Origin: Pseudomonas graminis
GTDB taxonomy: Bacteria; Pseudomonadota; Gammaproteobacteria; Pseudomonadales; Pseudomonadaceae
Assembly: GCF_001705435.1 (NCBI RefSeq)
Contig: NZ_MDEN01000066.1
Span: 186,001-250,000, forward strand
Reading direction: 5' to 3'
Length of the DNA: 64,000 nt
The notes under the pieces are model-generated. The model ran no database searches. It was given only the letters and a program-made list of their open reading frames with translations, and was not told where the DNA came from. The translations under genes and the position numbers were made by a program. Shown one piece after another: positions 45,048-53,316 of this stretch. How positions within the stretch are numbered: the stretch's first letter is position 1; each line of letters starts with the position of its first letter.

Positions 45048-46046
45048 TTAGTACCGATGGTGAGTGTTGCCAGCCGGTCGCTGAAAATGGCGGACCTGGA
45101 TCTGGAAACCATTACGTAAGCCTATGTACAGGCTTTCCCCGGGGACCAGCCCCGCAGCGATGGCCCAACGGGCCAGATCTTCCTGTTCGAAGCCTAACCA
45201 GAGATCGCCACAGGCCTCCTTGGCCCAGCTCTGGTCATGACTGCACAACTCTGTCACCAGCAGGCTACCGCCCGGTTGCAACAGGTTGGCCAAATGTTTG
45301 AGCGCTTCGGCGGGCGCGGCGAAATGGTGCAACACCATATTCAACACCACGCAGTTGCCGGAGATATTAGCGTTGGTCAGTGCATCGGCCAGTTTCAGCT
45401 CGACGTTAACCAGCGCCTTTTGCGTGCAGATCTTGCGCGCCAGATCGAGCATTTCCGGGCTGTTGTCCAGCCCCGTAACGTGCCGAAAACGCCGCGCCAG
45501 ATCCGGCAGAAAACCGCCATCCCCGGGCCCGACTTCTATCGCCGTGGCGTCGGCGGGAAAGCTCAGCTTGTCCAGCAACGACAGCAGGCTGTCGCGGTAT
45601 TGCGGCAGTCCTGCGATCAGGTCCTGCTGGGCCCGAAATTTCTCGGCAGTGCGTGCGAAGAAGTCCTGACTGGCGTTGGCCCGCTGCCGATGCACCAGCC
45701 CGATCCGGGTCTGTACATCATCGGGCAGGCGCAGATTGTCGGCTTCTTCAAGCATCGCCGCGTGCAGCTTGCCGCCGGTGTGTTCGGTGTGGGGCAGGGC
45801 GCGTCGATAGAAGATCGCGTTGCCTTCACGCCGCGTTGCCACCAGGTCAGCCTGGGCCAGTACCTTGAGGTGATGGCTCATGCCGGACTGGCCAATGGCG
45901 AAAATCTGCGCCAGCTCCAGCACGCCGAAGGAATCGTTCGACAGCGCGCGCAAGACATTCAGCCGCAGCGGATCGCCGCCGGCTTTGCACAGGGCAGCCA
46001 GCTCGTCGCATTCATCATGGCTAATGGCAGGCACGCGAAGATTCAT
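45048..46046 (-). CDS. sahR: ArsR-family regulator fused to a SAM-methyltransferase-like domain (SahR-like)
   Basis: A 332-residue fusion. Residues about 15-95 form an ArsR winged helix (LRLNVLRALSNDSFGVLELA, then IGQSGMSHHLKVLAQADLV). Residues about 145-320 form a class I methyltransferase fold with motif I VGPGDGGFLPDLARRF. Proteins of this build called SahR are known SAH-responsive repressors of SAM-cycle genes in Proteobacteria. The position directly upstream of metK and a long palindrome 41 bp before its start agree with that role. I infer repression of sahR-metK relieved by SAH. The alternative is a genuine methyltransferase. Confidence 0.85.
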   Translation of the reverse strand: MNLRVPAISHDECDELAALCKAGGDPLRLNVLRALSNDSFGVLELAQIFAIGQSGMSHHLKVLAQADLVATRREGNAIFYRRALPHTEHTGGKLHAAMLEEADNLRLPDDVQTRIGLVHRQRANASQDFFARTAEKFRAQQDLIAGLPQYRDSLLSLLDKLSFPADATAIEVGPGDGGFLPDLARRFRHVTGLDNSPEMLDLARKICTQKALVNVELKLADALTNANISGNCVVLNMVLHHFAAPAEALKHLANLLQPGGSLLVTELCSHDQSWAKEACGDLWLGFEQEDLARWAIAAGLVPGESLYIGLRNGFQIQVRHFQRPAGNTHHRY

Positions 46047-46086
46047 AAGGCAGGCAGTCTAGTTATCGACCGGGGCTGTCGCAAGG

Positions 46087-46112
46087 CCAATATCAAAAAG
46101 TTTTGATATTGG
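46087..46112. promoter_or_regulatory. Perfect palindrome, probable SahR/ArsR-type operator
   Basis: CCAATATCAAAA and TTTTGATATTGG around AG. It is a 12-base perfect inverted repeat located between the divergent sahR-metK and tkt genes, 41 bp from the regulator's start and 193 bp from tkt. Its AT-rich core is typical of ArsR-family operators. Confidence 0.8.
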
Positions 46113-46304
46113 TCGATCAGTGGCGGCACCCCGGCGCCGTGATTCTGCCGTTTGCCGTCGGGCGTTGGTTGCGGTGTACGAAAACACCTCAGCAGCAGAG
46201 GAAAACACCGATGGTGTGTGATCTGTCATTGCCCCCGGAGGGTGCCTGAGGGAAAATGGCCGCCTTTTTCCGGTCCCACTTTTATCTGCCCCAGGAGATC
46301 AGCG

Positions 46305-48302
46305 ATGCCAAGCCGTCGTGAGCGAGCCAATGCCATTCGTGCCCTCAGCATGGATGCCGTGCAAAAGGCCAATAGCGGCCACCCGGGTGCCCCGATGGGC
46401 ATGGCGGATATCGCTGAAGTGCTTTGGCGCGATTATCTGAAGCACAACCCAGCCAATCCAATGTTTGCCGACCGCGACCGGTTCATCCTGTCCAACGGCC
46501 ACGGCTCGATGCTGATCTACTCGCTGCTGCACCTGACCGGTTACGACCTGTCCATCGAAGACCTGAAAAACTTCCGTCAGCTGCACAGCCGCACACCGGG
46601 CCACCCGGAATACGGCTACACCCCGGGCGTTGAAACCACCACCGGCCCACTGGGTCAGGGTTTCGCCAACGCCGTCGGTTTCGCGGTTGCCGAGAAGACC
46701 CTCGCCGCCCAGTTCAACCGTCCAGGCCACAACATCGTCGACCACCACACCTACGTGTTCATGGGTGATGGCTGCATGATGGAAGGCATCTCCCACGAAG
46801 TGGCTTCGCTGGCCGGTACCCTGCGCCTGAACAAGCTGGTCGCGTTCTACGACGACAACGGGATTTCCATCGACGGCGAAGTCGAGGGCTGGTTCACCGA
46901 CGACACCCCGAAGCGCTTCGAATCCTACGGCTGGCTGGTCATCCGCAACGTCGACGGCCATGACGCCGACGAGATCAAAACCGCCATCGACACCGCTCAC
47001 AAGAGCGACAAGCCGACGCTGATCTGCTGCAAGACCACCATCGGTTTTGGCTCGCCGAACAAGCAGGGCAAGGAAGACTGCCACGGCGCTCCGCTGGGCA
47101 CTGACGAAATCGCCCTGACCCGCGCCGCGCTGAAGTGGACCCACGGCCCATTCGAAATCCCGGCCGACATCTACAGCGAGTGGAACGGCAAGGAAAAAGG
47201 CCTGGCTGTCGAAGCCGAATGGGACCAGCGTTTCGCTGCCTACTCCGCTGCCTTCCCGACCGAAGCCAACGAGCTGATCCGCCGCATGAGCGGTGAGCTG
47301 CCTGCTGACTTCGCCGAAAAATCCGCCGCGTACGTGGCTGAAGTCAACGCCAAGGGCGAAACCATCGCCAGCCGCAAGGCCAGCCAGAATGCCTTGAGCG
47401 CCTTCGGTCCGCTGCTGCCTGAATTCCTCGGCGGTTCTGCTGACCTGGCAGGTTCTAACCTGACCATCTGGAAAGGCTGCCGCAGCATCACCGGCGAAGA
47501 CGCCACCGGCAACTACCTGCACTACGGTGTTCGTGAGTTCGGCATGGGCGCGATCATGAACGGGATCGCCCTGCACGGCGGTTTCGTGCCATACGGCGCG
47601 ACCTTCCTGATCTTCATGGAATACGCCCGCAACGCCGTGCGCATGTCCTCGCTGATGAAGAAACGCATCATCTATGTGTTCACCCACGACTCCATCGGTC
47701 TGGGCGAAGACGGCCCGACTCACCAGCCGATCGAGCAACTGACCAGCCTGCGCACCACGCCGAACCTGGACTGCTGGCGCCCGGCTGATGCCGTTGAATC
47801 CGCCATCGCCTGGAAACACGCGATTGAACGTGATGACGGCCCATCGGCGCTGATCTTCTCCCGTCAGAACCTGCAACATCAGGCGCGTGATGCCGAGCAG
47901 CTGGAAAACATCAACCGCGGCGGCTACGTGCTGCGCGACTGCAGCGGCGAACCGGATCTGATCCTGATCGCCACCGGTTCCGAAGTCGGCCTGGCTGTTC
48001 AGGCATTCGACAAGCTGACCGCAGACGGCAAGAACGTCCGTGTGGTTTCCATGCCATGCACCAGCGTTTTCGAGACCCAGAGCGCCGAGTACAAGCAGTC
48101 GGTCCTGCCGCTGGAAGTCAGCGCGCGCATCGCCATCGAAGCTGCTCACGCTGACTACTGGTACAAATACGTGGGCCTGGAAGGTCGCGTGATCGGCATG
48201 ACCACCTTCGGCGAGTCGGCGCCTGCCAACCTGCTGTTCGAAGAGTTCGGCTTCACGCTGGAGAACGTCCTTTCCACGGCTGAAGAGCTGCTGGAAGACT
48301 AA
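46305..48302 (+). CDS. tkt: Transketolase
   Basis: A 665-residue thiamine-diphosphate enzyme of the pentose phosphate pathway. Signatures are AVQKANSGHPGAPMGMADIA, the ThDP motif GDGCMMEGISHEVASLAG, and HDSIGLGEDGPTHQPIEQL. I choose ATG 46305, preceded by AGGAG at about 46293-46297; the open frame runs back to 46152 without family similarity. It diverges from sahR-metK and heads a carbon-metabolism run with epd, pgk and fda. It may share the SahR operator region. Confidence 0.97.
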   Translation: MPSRRERANAIRALSMDAVQKANSGHPGAPMGMADIAEVLWRDYLKHNPANPMFADRDRFILSNGHGSMLIYSLLHLTGYDLSIEDLKNFRQLHSRTPGHPEYGYTPGVETTTGPLGQGFANAVGFAVAEKTLAAQFNRPGHNIVDHHTYVFMGDGCMMEGISHEVASLAGTLRLNKLVAFYDDNGISIDGEVEGWFTDDTPKRFESYGWLVIRNVDGHDADEIKTAIDTAHKSDKPTLICCKTTIGFGSPNKQGKEDCHGAPLGTDEIALTRAALKWTHGPFEIPADIYSEWNGKEKGLAVEAEWDQRFAAYSAAFPTEANELIRRMSGELPADFAEKSAAYVAEVNAKGETIASRKASQNALSAFGPLLPEFLGGSADLAGSNLTIWKGCRSITGEDATGNYLHYGVREFGMGAIMNGIALHGGFVPYGATFLIFMEYARNAVRMSSLMKKRIIYVFTHDSIGLGEDGPTHQPIEQLTSLRTTPNLDCWRPADAVESAIAWKHAIERDDGPSALIFSRQNLQHQARDAEQLENINRGGYVLRDCSGEPDLILIATGSEVGLAVQAFDKLTADGKNVRVVSMPCTSVFETQSAEYKQSVLPLEVSARIAIEAAHADYWYKYVGLEGRVIGMTTFGESAPANLLFEEFGFTLENVLSTAEELLED

Positions 48303-48426
48303 GCACCACCGCGTTGCCCTTGCAGGCGCGTGCCTTGTCCTGAGATCTGCTGCCTGAGCCTGGCAGATCGAGGGGTGAGCCACGCGCTTGCAGGTTCTCT
48401 GTACCACTCAAGATTTTGAGAACCCC

Positions 48427-49473
48427 ATGCCTCAGCCTCGCCCATATAAAGTCGCCCTCAATGGTTACGGTCGTATCGGCCGCTGCGTGCTGCGCGCGCT
48501 GTGCGAGCGAGGTGCGAAGGCGGGCTTTGAAGTGGTGGCAATCAACGACCTGGCCGACATGGCCAGTCTCGAATACCTCACGCGCTTTGACTCCACACAT
48601 GGCCGGTTCCCCGGCGAAGTGCGGGTCGAAGGCGATTTTCTGCACATCAACGATCACGTCATCAAAGTGTTTCGCAGCGCGACGCCGGAAGGCATCGACT
48701 GGGACTCACTCGACGTGGATCTGGTGCTCGAATGCTCCGGCGTCTACAACACGCGTGCCGATGGCGAGCGCTTTCTTTCGGCCCGCGCGCCGCGAGTGCT
48801 GTTTTCCCAGCCCATGGCCAGCGAAGCCGACGTCGACGCCACCATCGTCTACGGCATCAATCAGGAAACCCTGACGGGCGATGAGCAACTGGTGTCTGCC
48901 GCGTCGTGCACCACCAATTGCAGCGTGCCATTACTCGACCTGCTGAACCGCGAGCTGGGCCTCGAATACGTGACCATCACCACGATTCACTCGGCGATGA
49001 ACGATCAGCCTGTGATTGACGCCTATCATCACGAAGACCTGCGCCGTACGCGCTCGGCCTTTCAGTCGATCATCCCGGTGTCCACTGGTCTGGCGCGGGG
49101 CATCGAGCGGCTGCTTCCGGAACTTGCCGGCCGAATTCAGGCCAAAGCAGTTCGTGTGCCGACGGTGAACGTCTCGTGCCTGGACATCACGCTGCAGGTC
49201 GCTCGTGATACCGATGCTGTCGAGGTCAACCGTATCCTGCGCGAGGCCGCTACCCGCGGCCCGCTAAAGGGGCTGCTGGCGTATACCGAATTGCCACATG
49301 CCAGCTGCGATTTCAACCACGACCCGCACTCGGCCATCATCGATGCCAGCCAGACGCGGGTCTCGGGCCCTCGGCTGGTGAACATCCTGGCCTGGTTCGA
49401 CAACGAGTGGGGGTTTGCCAATCGCATGCTGGACGTCGCCGATCACTACCTGCACACCATCCATAAACAATAG
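48427..49473 (+). CDS. epd: D-erythrose-4-phosphate dehydrogenase Epd
   Basis: A 348-residue member of the GAPDH family. The NAD loop VALNGYGRIGRCVLRAL is at the N-terminus, and the catalytic cysteine is Cys161 in AASCTTNCSVP. NDLADMASLEYLTRFDSTHG rather than the GAPDH consensus indicates Epd. It makes 4-phosphoerythronate for pyridoxal phosphate synthesis. It follows tkt, whose product erythrose 4-phosphate is its substrate, and precedes pgk by 19 bp. No strong ribosome site precedes ATG 48427. Confidence 0.93.
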   Translation: MPQPRPYKVALNGYGRIGRCVLRALCERGAKAGFEVVAINDLADMASLEYLTRFDSTHGRFPGEVRVEGDFLHINDHVIKVFRSATPEGIDWDSLDVDLVLECSGVYNTRADGERFLSARAPRVLFSQPMASEADVDATIVYGINQETLTGDEQLVSAASCTTNCSVPLLDLLNRELGLEYVTITTIHSAMNDQPVIDAYHHEDLRRTRSAFQSIIPVSTGLARGIERLLPELAGRIQAKAVRVPTVNVSCLDITLQVARDTDAVEVNRILREAATRGPLKGLLAYTELPHASCDFNHDPHSAIIDASQTRVSGPRLVNILAWFDNEWGFANRMLDVADHYLHTIHKQ

Positions 49474-49492
49474 TAAAAACAGGGAATGCCTC

Positions 49493-50656
49493 ATGACCGT
49501 GTTGAAGATGACCGACCTCGATCTGCAAGGTAAGCGTGTACTGATCCGCGAAGACCTCAACGTTCCGGTCAAAGACGGCGTGGTGACCAGCGATGCACGC
49601 ATTCTCGCGTCGTTGCCCACCATCAAGCTGGCGCTGGAGAAAGGCGCAGCCGTCATGGTCTGCTCGCACCTGGGTCGCCCCACCGAGGGTGAGTTTTCCG
49701 CCGAGAACAGCCTCAAGCCGGTCGCTGACTACCTGAGCAAGGCGCTCGGGCGTGAAGTGCCGCTGGTGGCGGAATACCTGAACGGTGTCGACGTCGAGGC
49801 GGGCGATATCGTGCTGTTCGAGAACGTGCGCTTCAACACGGGCGAAAAGAAGAACACTGACGAGCTGGCGCAGAAGTACGCCGCTTTGTGTGATGTGTTC
49901 GTGATGGACGCCTTCGGCACCGCCCACCGTGCAGAAGGCTCGACCCACGGCGTGGCCAAGTTCGCCAAAGTCGCTGCCGCAGGCCCTTTGCTGGCTGCCG
50001 AGCTCGACGCACTGGGCAAGGCTCTGGGCAATCCGGCCCAGCCAATGGCCGCCATCGTGGCCGGATCCAAGGTTTCCACCAAACTGGACGTGCTCAACAG
50101 CCTGAGCCAGAAGTGCAATCAGCTGATCGTCGGGGGTGGCATCGCCAATACCTTCCTGGCAGCGGCAGGTCATCCGGTTGGCAAATCCTTGTACGAGCCG
50201 GACCTGCTTGAGACTGCCAAAGCCATCGCCGCCAAGGTCAGCGTGCCGTTGCCGGTCGACGTGGTGGTTGCCAAGCAATTCGCCGCCGATGCCGAAGCCA
50301 CCGTCAAGCTGATCGCCGATGTGGCCGAGGACGACATGATCCTCGACATCGGTCCTCAAACAGCTGCTCACTTCGCCGAATTGCTGAAATCTTCCAAGAC
50401 TATTCTCTGGAACGGCCCGGTCGGCGTCTTTGAGTTTGATCAGTTCGGCGAAGGCACCAAGACGCTGGCTCACGCAATCGCTGAGAGTTCTGCGTTTTCT
50501 ATCGCCGGCGGGGGCGATACGTTGGCCGCCATCGACAAATACGGTGTAGGCGACAAAATCTCCTATATCTCTACAGGCGGCGGCGCGTTCCTCGAGTTCG
50601 TCGAGGGCAAGGTTCTGCCTGCCGTGGAAGTTCTGGAACAACGCGCCAAGGCCTGA
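49493..50656 (+). CDS. pgk: Phosphoglycerate kinase
   Basis: A 387-residue monomeric glycolytic kinase. Family blocks are GKRVLIREDLNVPVKDG, VMVCSHLGRPTEGEFS, FENVRFNTGEKKN, VAGSKVSTKLDVL and the C-terminal nucleotide loop SIAGGGDTLAAIDKYG. AGGGAATG lies 6-10 bases before ATG 49493. It is cotranscribed with epd and probably with the small lipoprotein gene 24 bp downstream. Confidence 0.98.
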   Translation: MTVLKMTDLDLQGKRVLIREDLNVPVKDGVVTSDARILASLPTIKLALEKGAAVMVCSHLGRPTEGEFSAENSLKPVADYLSKALGREVPLVAEYLNGVDVEAGDIVLFENVRFNTGEKKNTDELAQKYAALCDVFVMDAFGTAHRAEGSTHGVAKFAKVAAAGPLLAAELDALGKALGNPAQPMAAIVAGSKVSTKLDVLNSLSQKCNQLIVGGGIANTFLAAAGHPVGKSLYEPDLLETAKAIAAKVSVPLPVDVVVAKQFAADAEATVKLIADVAEDDMILDIGPQTAAHFAELLKSSKTILWNGPVGVFEFDQFGEGTKTLAHAIAESSAFSIAGGGDTLAAIDKYGVGDKISYISTGGGAFLEFVEGKVLPAVEVLEQRAKA

Positions 50657-50680
50657 CCGGCCAAGGTGAAGGGGAGTGAA

Positions 50681-50908
50681 ATGGTCAAGCCATTACCGCT
50701 GTTGATCATGGCGGGTTTGCTGGTCGGCTGCGCAAGCAAGCCTGAAGCGGAAACGGCGTCCAGCGCGGCGCCGGGATTGCTTCAGGTCAGCTGCTATCAG
50801 GCGGGCTGGCAGGCGGAAACCGTACCGATCGTTTACAAGCGTGGCGGGCCTGAAGTCTGGGAAAAATACGAATTCATGCCTGCCGTGGGACCAGTCCCCT
50901 GTCACTGA
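50681..50908 (+). CDS. Small predicted lipoprotein (75 aa), unknown function
   Basis: A short protein with a lipobox: MVKPLPLLIMAGLLVGCASK, so Cys18 should be lipidated. The mature part has a second and third cysteine (LLQVSCYQAGW and VGPVPCH), which could form a disulfide. AAGGGGAG lies 4-10 bases upstream of ATG. It lies between pgk and the MliC-like lipoprotein, and I do not recognise its family. The position recalls an uncharacterised gene at the same place in P. aeruginosa. Confidence 0.75.
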   Translation: MVKPLPLLIMAGLLVGCASKPEAETASSAAPGLLQVSCYQAGWQAETVPIVYKRGGPEVWEKYEFMPAVGPVPCH

Positions 50909-51018
50909 TGCTCAGTTGACCACTGATGCTCAGCTGACGGTGCGCCGGAATACAGGAACAGCATTGCCCCTGCCATGATCGACATCCGTCACGCGATGCA
51001 GGGGATTCAGGAGTAGTA

Positions 51019-51342
51019 ATGAAAGGCTTGTTAGCCCTTGCGACACTGATGCTGCTGAGCGGTTGCGCCAGCATGAAGGCTTCGGAACCGGCAGCCCCCT
51101 GGACCCATTGGGTCTGCGACAGCAAAGCCGAGATTTTCTGGAAGTACGCCGATGCCGCGAAGAAGGAGGTGGATGTGCGCCTCAATCAGAGCGAGCAGGT
51201 ATTCCGTCTGCAAGCGTCGCCCGGAGCTTCCGGCGCGCTCTACAGTAACGGCGTGCTGGCGTTTGACAACAAAGGCAGCGAAGGCCTGGTCTACTGGGAC
51301 GCTACCAACGATTTGATCGGTCGTGGCTGCAAGGCGCCGTAA
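51019..51342 (+). CDS. MliC-like lipoprotein (C-type lysozyme inhibitor family)
   Basis: A 107-residue lipoprotein with lipobox LMLLSGCASM (Cys16). The mature domain has WVCDSKAEIFWKYADAAKK, SPGASGALYSNGVLAFDNKG and GCKAP, which fit the MliC/PliC pattern of an ASGA.Y strand, a KG turn and a cysteine bridge. Such proteins block vertebrate and invertebrate C-type lysozymes. It lies upstream of fda with 121 bp between. Confidence 0.8.
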   Translation: MKGLLALATLMLLSGCASMKASEPAAPWTHWVCDSKAEIFWKYADAAKKEVDVRLNQSEQVFRLQASPGASGALYSNGVLAFDNKGSEGLVYWDATNDLIGRGCKAP

Positions 51343-51463
51343 AGGGCCGGGCAGTTCGAACGAGGCTGTACCGGGGCGATGACTGAGCAATCGACCCCTA
51401 TAATTTGAATAGCCGCCAATACGGCACGCACGATTAACGACCCCACCGGGAGAGAGACAGACA

Positions 51464-52528
51464 ATGGCACTTATCAGCATGCGCCAGATGTTGGACCACG
51501 CAGCCGAATTCGGTTACGGCGTCCCTGCATTCAACGTGAATAACCTGGAACAAATGCGCGCCATTATGGAAGCGGCCGACAAGACCGATTCTCCGGTGAT
51601 CGTTCAGGCTTCCGCCGGTGCGCGCAAATACGCTGGCGCCCCGTTCCTGCGCCACCTGATCCTGGCGGCAATCGAAGAATTCCCGCACATCCCGGTGGTC
51701 ATGCACCAGGACCACGGCACCAGCCCTGCTATCTGCCAACGCTCCATCCAGCTGGGCTTCAGCTCGGTGATGATGGACGGTTCGCTGCGCGAAGACGGCA
51801 AAAGCCCTGCGGACTACGACTACAACGTACGCGTCACCCAGGAAACCGTCGCCATGGCTCACGCCTGCGGTGTGTCGGTTGAGGGTGAGCTGGGTGTTCT
51901 GGGCTCGCTGGAAACCGGCATGGCCGGTGAAGAAGACGGCGTCGGCGCAGAAGGCATGCTGGATCACAGCCAGATGCTGACCGATCCGGAAGAAGCAGCT
52001 GATTTCGTCAAAAGAACCCAGGTCGATGCCTTGGCCATCGCCATCGGCACCAGCCACGGCGCGTACAAGTTCACCAAGCCGCCTACCGGCGACATCTTGG
52101 CGATCGAGCGCATTAAAGAGATCCACAAGCGCATTCCGAACACCCACTTGGTAATGCACGGTTCTTCTTCCGTTCCGCAGGAATGGCTGAAAATCATCAA
52201 CCAATACGGCGGCGACATTAAAGAAACCTACGGCGTGCCGGTCGAAGAAATCGTTGAAGGCATCAAGCACGGCGTGCGCAAGGTCAACATCGACACCGAC
52301 CTGCGTCTGGCGTCCACCGGTGCCATCCGCGAGTTCATGGCGAAAAACCCGAGCGAGTTCGACCCACGCAAGTATTTGGCGAAAACCGTATCGGCCATGC
52401 GCGACGTGTGCATCGCCCGTTACGAAGCATTCGGCACCGCCGGCAACGCCTCCAAGATCAAGCCGATCTCCCTGGAGAAGATGTTCGAGCGTTATGCCAA
52501 AGGCGAGCTGAACGCCAAAGTGAACTGA
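51464..52528 (+). CDS. fda: Fructose-bisphosphate aldolase, class II
   Basis: A 354-residue zinc-dependent aldolase of the Calvin-type subgroup. Metal-ligand and substrate motifs are VVMHQDHGTSPAICQRSI, ISLG-like SSVMMDGSLREDG, AIAIGTSHGAYKF and NTHLVMHGSSSVPQEW, followed by KVNIDTDLRLASTGAIREF. GGGAGAGAG precedes ATG. It completes the tkt-epd-pgk-fda carbon block and is followed by a terminator. Confidence 0.98.
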   Translation: MALISMRQMLDHAAEFGYGVPAFNVNNLEQMRAIMEAADKTDSPVIVQASAGARKYAGAPFLRHLILAAIEEFPHIPVVMHQDHGTSPAICQRSIQLGFSSVMMDGSLREDGKSPADYDYNVRVTQETVAMAHACGVSVEGELGVLGSLETGMAGEEDGVGAEGMLDHSQMLTDPEEAADFVKRTQVDALAIAIGTSHGAYKFTKPPTGDILAIERIKEIHKRIPNTHLVMHGSSSVPQEWLKIINQYGGDIKETYGVPVEEIVEGIKHGVRKVNIDTDLRLASTGAIREFMAKNPSEFDPRKYLAKTVSAMRDVCIARYEAFGTAGNASKIKPISLEKMFERYAKGELNAKVN

Positions 52529-52558
52529 TCGTTTTCTGATCAATTTGCTGAATGAAGA

Positions 52559-52583
52559 GGCCCGCAGCGATGCGGGCTTTTTT
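52559..52583 (+). terminator. Terminator after fda
   Basis: GCCCGCA (52560-52566) and TGCGGGC (52571-52577) around GCGA, followed by six Ts. It lies between the convergent fda and cdhB genes. Confidence 0.93.
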
Positions 52584-52602
52584 GTGGCCGCGATCTGTGC
52601 TT

Positions 52603-53091
52603 CTACACGGTATGTTGCCGGCCGGGCAGGGCGATGATCCGCCCGACATACCTTGGCTCAGGCTGATCAAGTTGAGCTTCCGAGAGCAGGCGCAAGGCCT
52701 GCAGCGACGCTTCGCTGAACGGCGCCGACTTCGGTCCGGCGGCCAGATCCACATGCAGCAGCATTTGCTCGCTCGCTGCCAGCTCGACATCCCCGTCTGC
52801 CTTGTACAGCCCGTGATAGATCTGCACCCGCTTGCCATCGTGTCCGACGATTTGCGTACGCACTTCCACCGACTCGCCGAGCTTCACCTCGTGCAGGAAG
52901 TTGATGTGCGCCTCGAGCGTGAACAGCGAGTGGCCGCTTGCATCCCGGTCATCCCTGGCGAGGCCGATGCGGTCCATGAAAGCGTCTGTGGCGAAGCTGA
53001 AAATCAGCAAATAGAAGGCATCGCGCAGGTGGCCGTTGTAGTCGACCCAATCGGCGAGGACCGGGGTTTTGTAAGTGATGAGCGCAGGCAT
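52603..53091 (-). CDS. cdhB: Betainyl-CoA thioesterase CdhB (hotdog fold)
   Basis: A 162-residue thioesterase. ADWVDYNGHLRDAFYLLIFS is the 4-hydroxybenzoyl-CoA-thioesterase-type active-site segment, with the catalytic aspartate in DYNGH. In L-carnitine breakdown it hydrolyses betainyl-CoA to glycine betaine. Position next to the carnitine dehydrogenase and cleavage enzyme supports this. A 225-bp gap with several REP sequences separates it from cdhA. Confidence 0.9.
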   Translation of the reverse strand: MPALITYKTPVLADWVDYNGHLRDAFYLLIFSFATDAFMDRIGLARDDRDASGHSLFTLEAHINFLHEVKLGESVEVRTQIVGHDGKRVQIYHGLYKADGDVELAASEQMLLHVDLAAGPKSAPFSEASLQALRLLSEAQLDQPEPRYVGRIIALPGRQHTV

Positions 53092-53134
53092 AGGAGTTCC
53101 AGGGCTGAAATCGTGGTGAGCTGAATGGGCCTAT

Positions 53135-53290
53135 TCGTGAGCAAGCTCACTCCCACAGGTTTTGCGTGAACGAATGTAGGACCGGCTTTAGCCGGGAAGA
53201 CGGCAAGCGCCACACCGCAACATTTCGGGTGCTCATCAGGACAGTATTTCCCGATCCCCTGTAGGGGTGACCTTGCTCGCGAAAGCGTCA
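53135..53290. repeat. Cluster of three single REP sequences between cdhA and cdhB
   Basis: Three partial palindromes: GTGAGCAAGCTCACTCCCAC (53137-53156), TGTAGGACCGGCTTTAGCC (from 53175) and TGTAGGGGTGACCTTGCTCG (from about 53260). Two REP families are mixed here, and no full pair remains. Confidence 0.8.
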
Positions 53291-53316
53291 GTTCAGACGA
53301 TGGGGCGCATGGCGTA

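Noticed and set aside
45031..46304. A SAM riboswitch controlling metK
   Set aside because: metK is second in the operon with only 17 bp before it, and the sahR leader shows a palindromic operator rather than the conserved blocks of any SAM aptamer I know.
46299..48407. A 702-codon open frame on the minus strand opposite tkt
   Set aside because: It is antisense to a well-supported transketolase and shows no family motifs; it lies in the codon-shadow frame.
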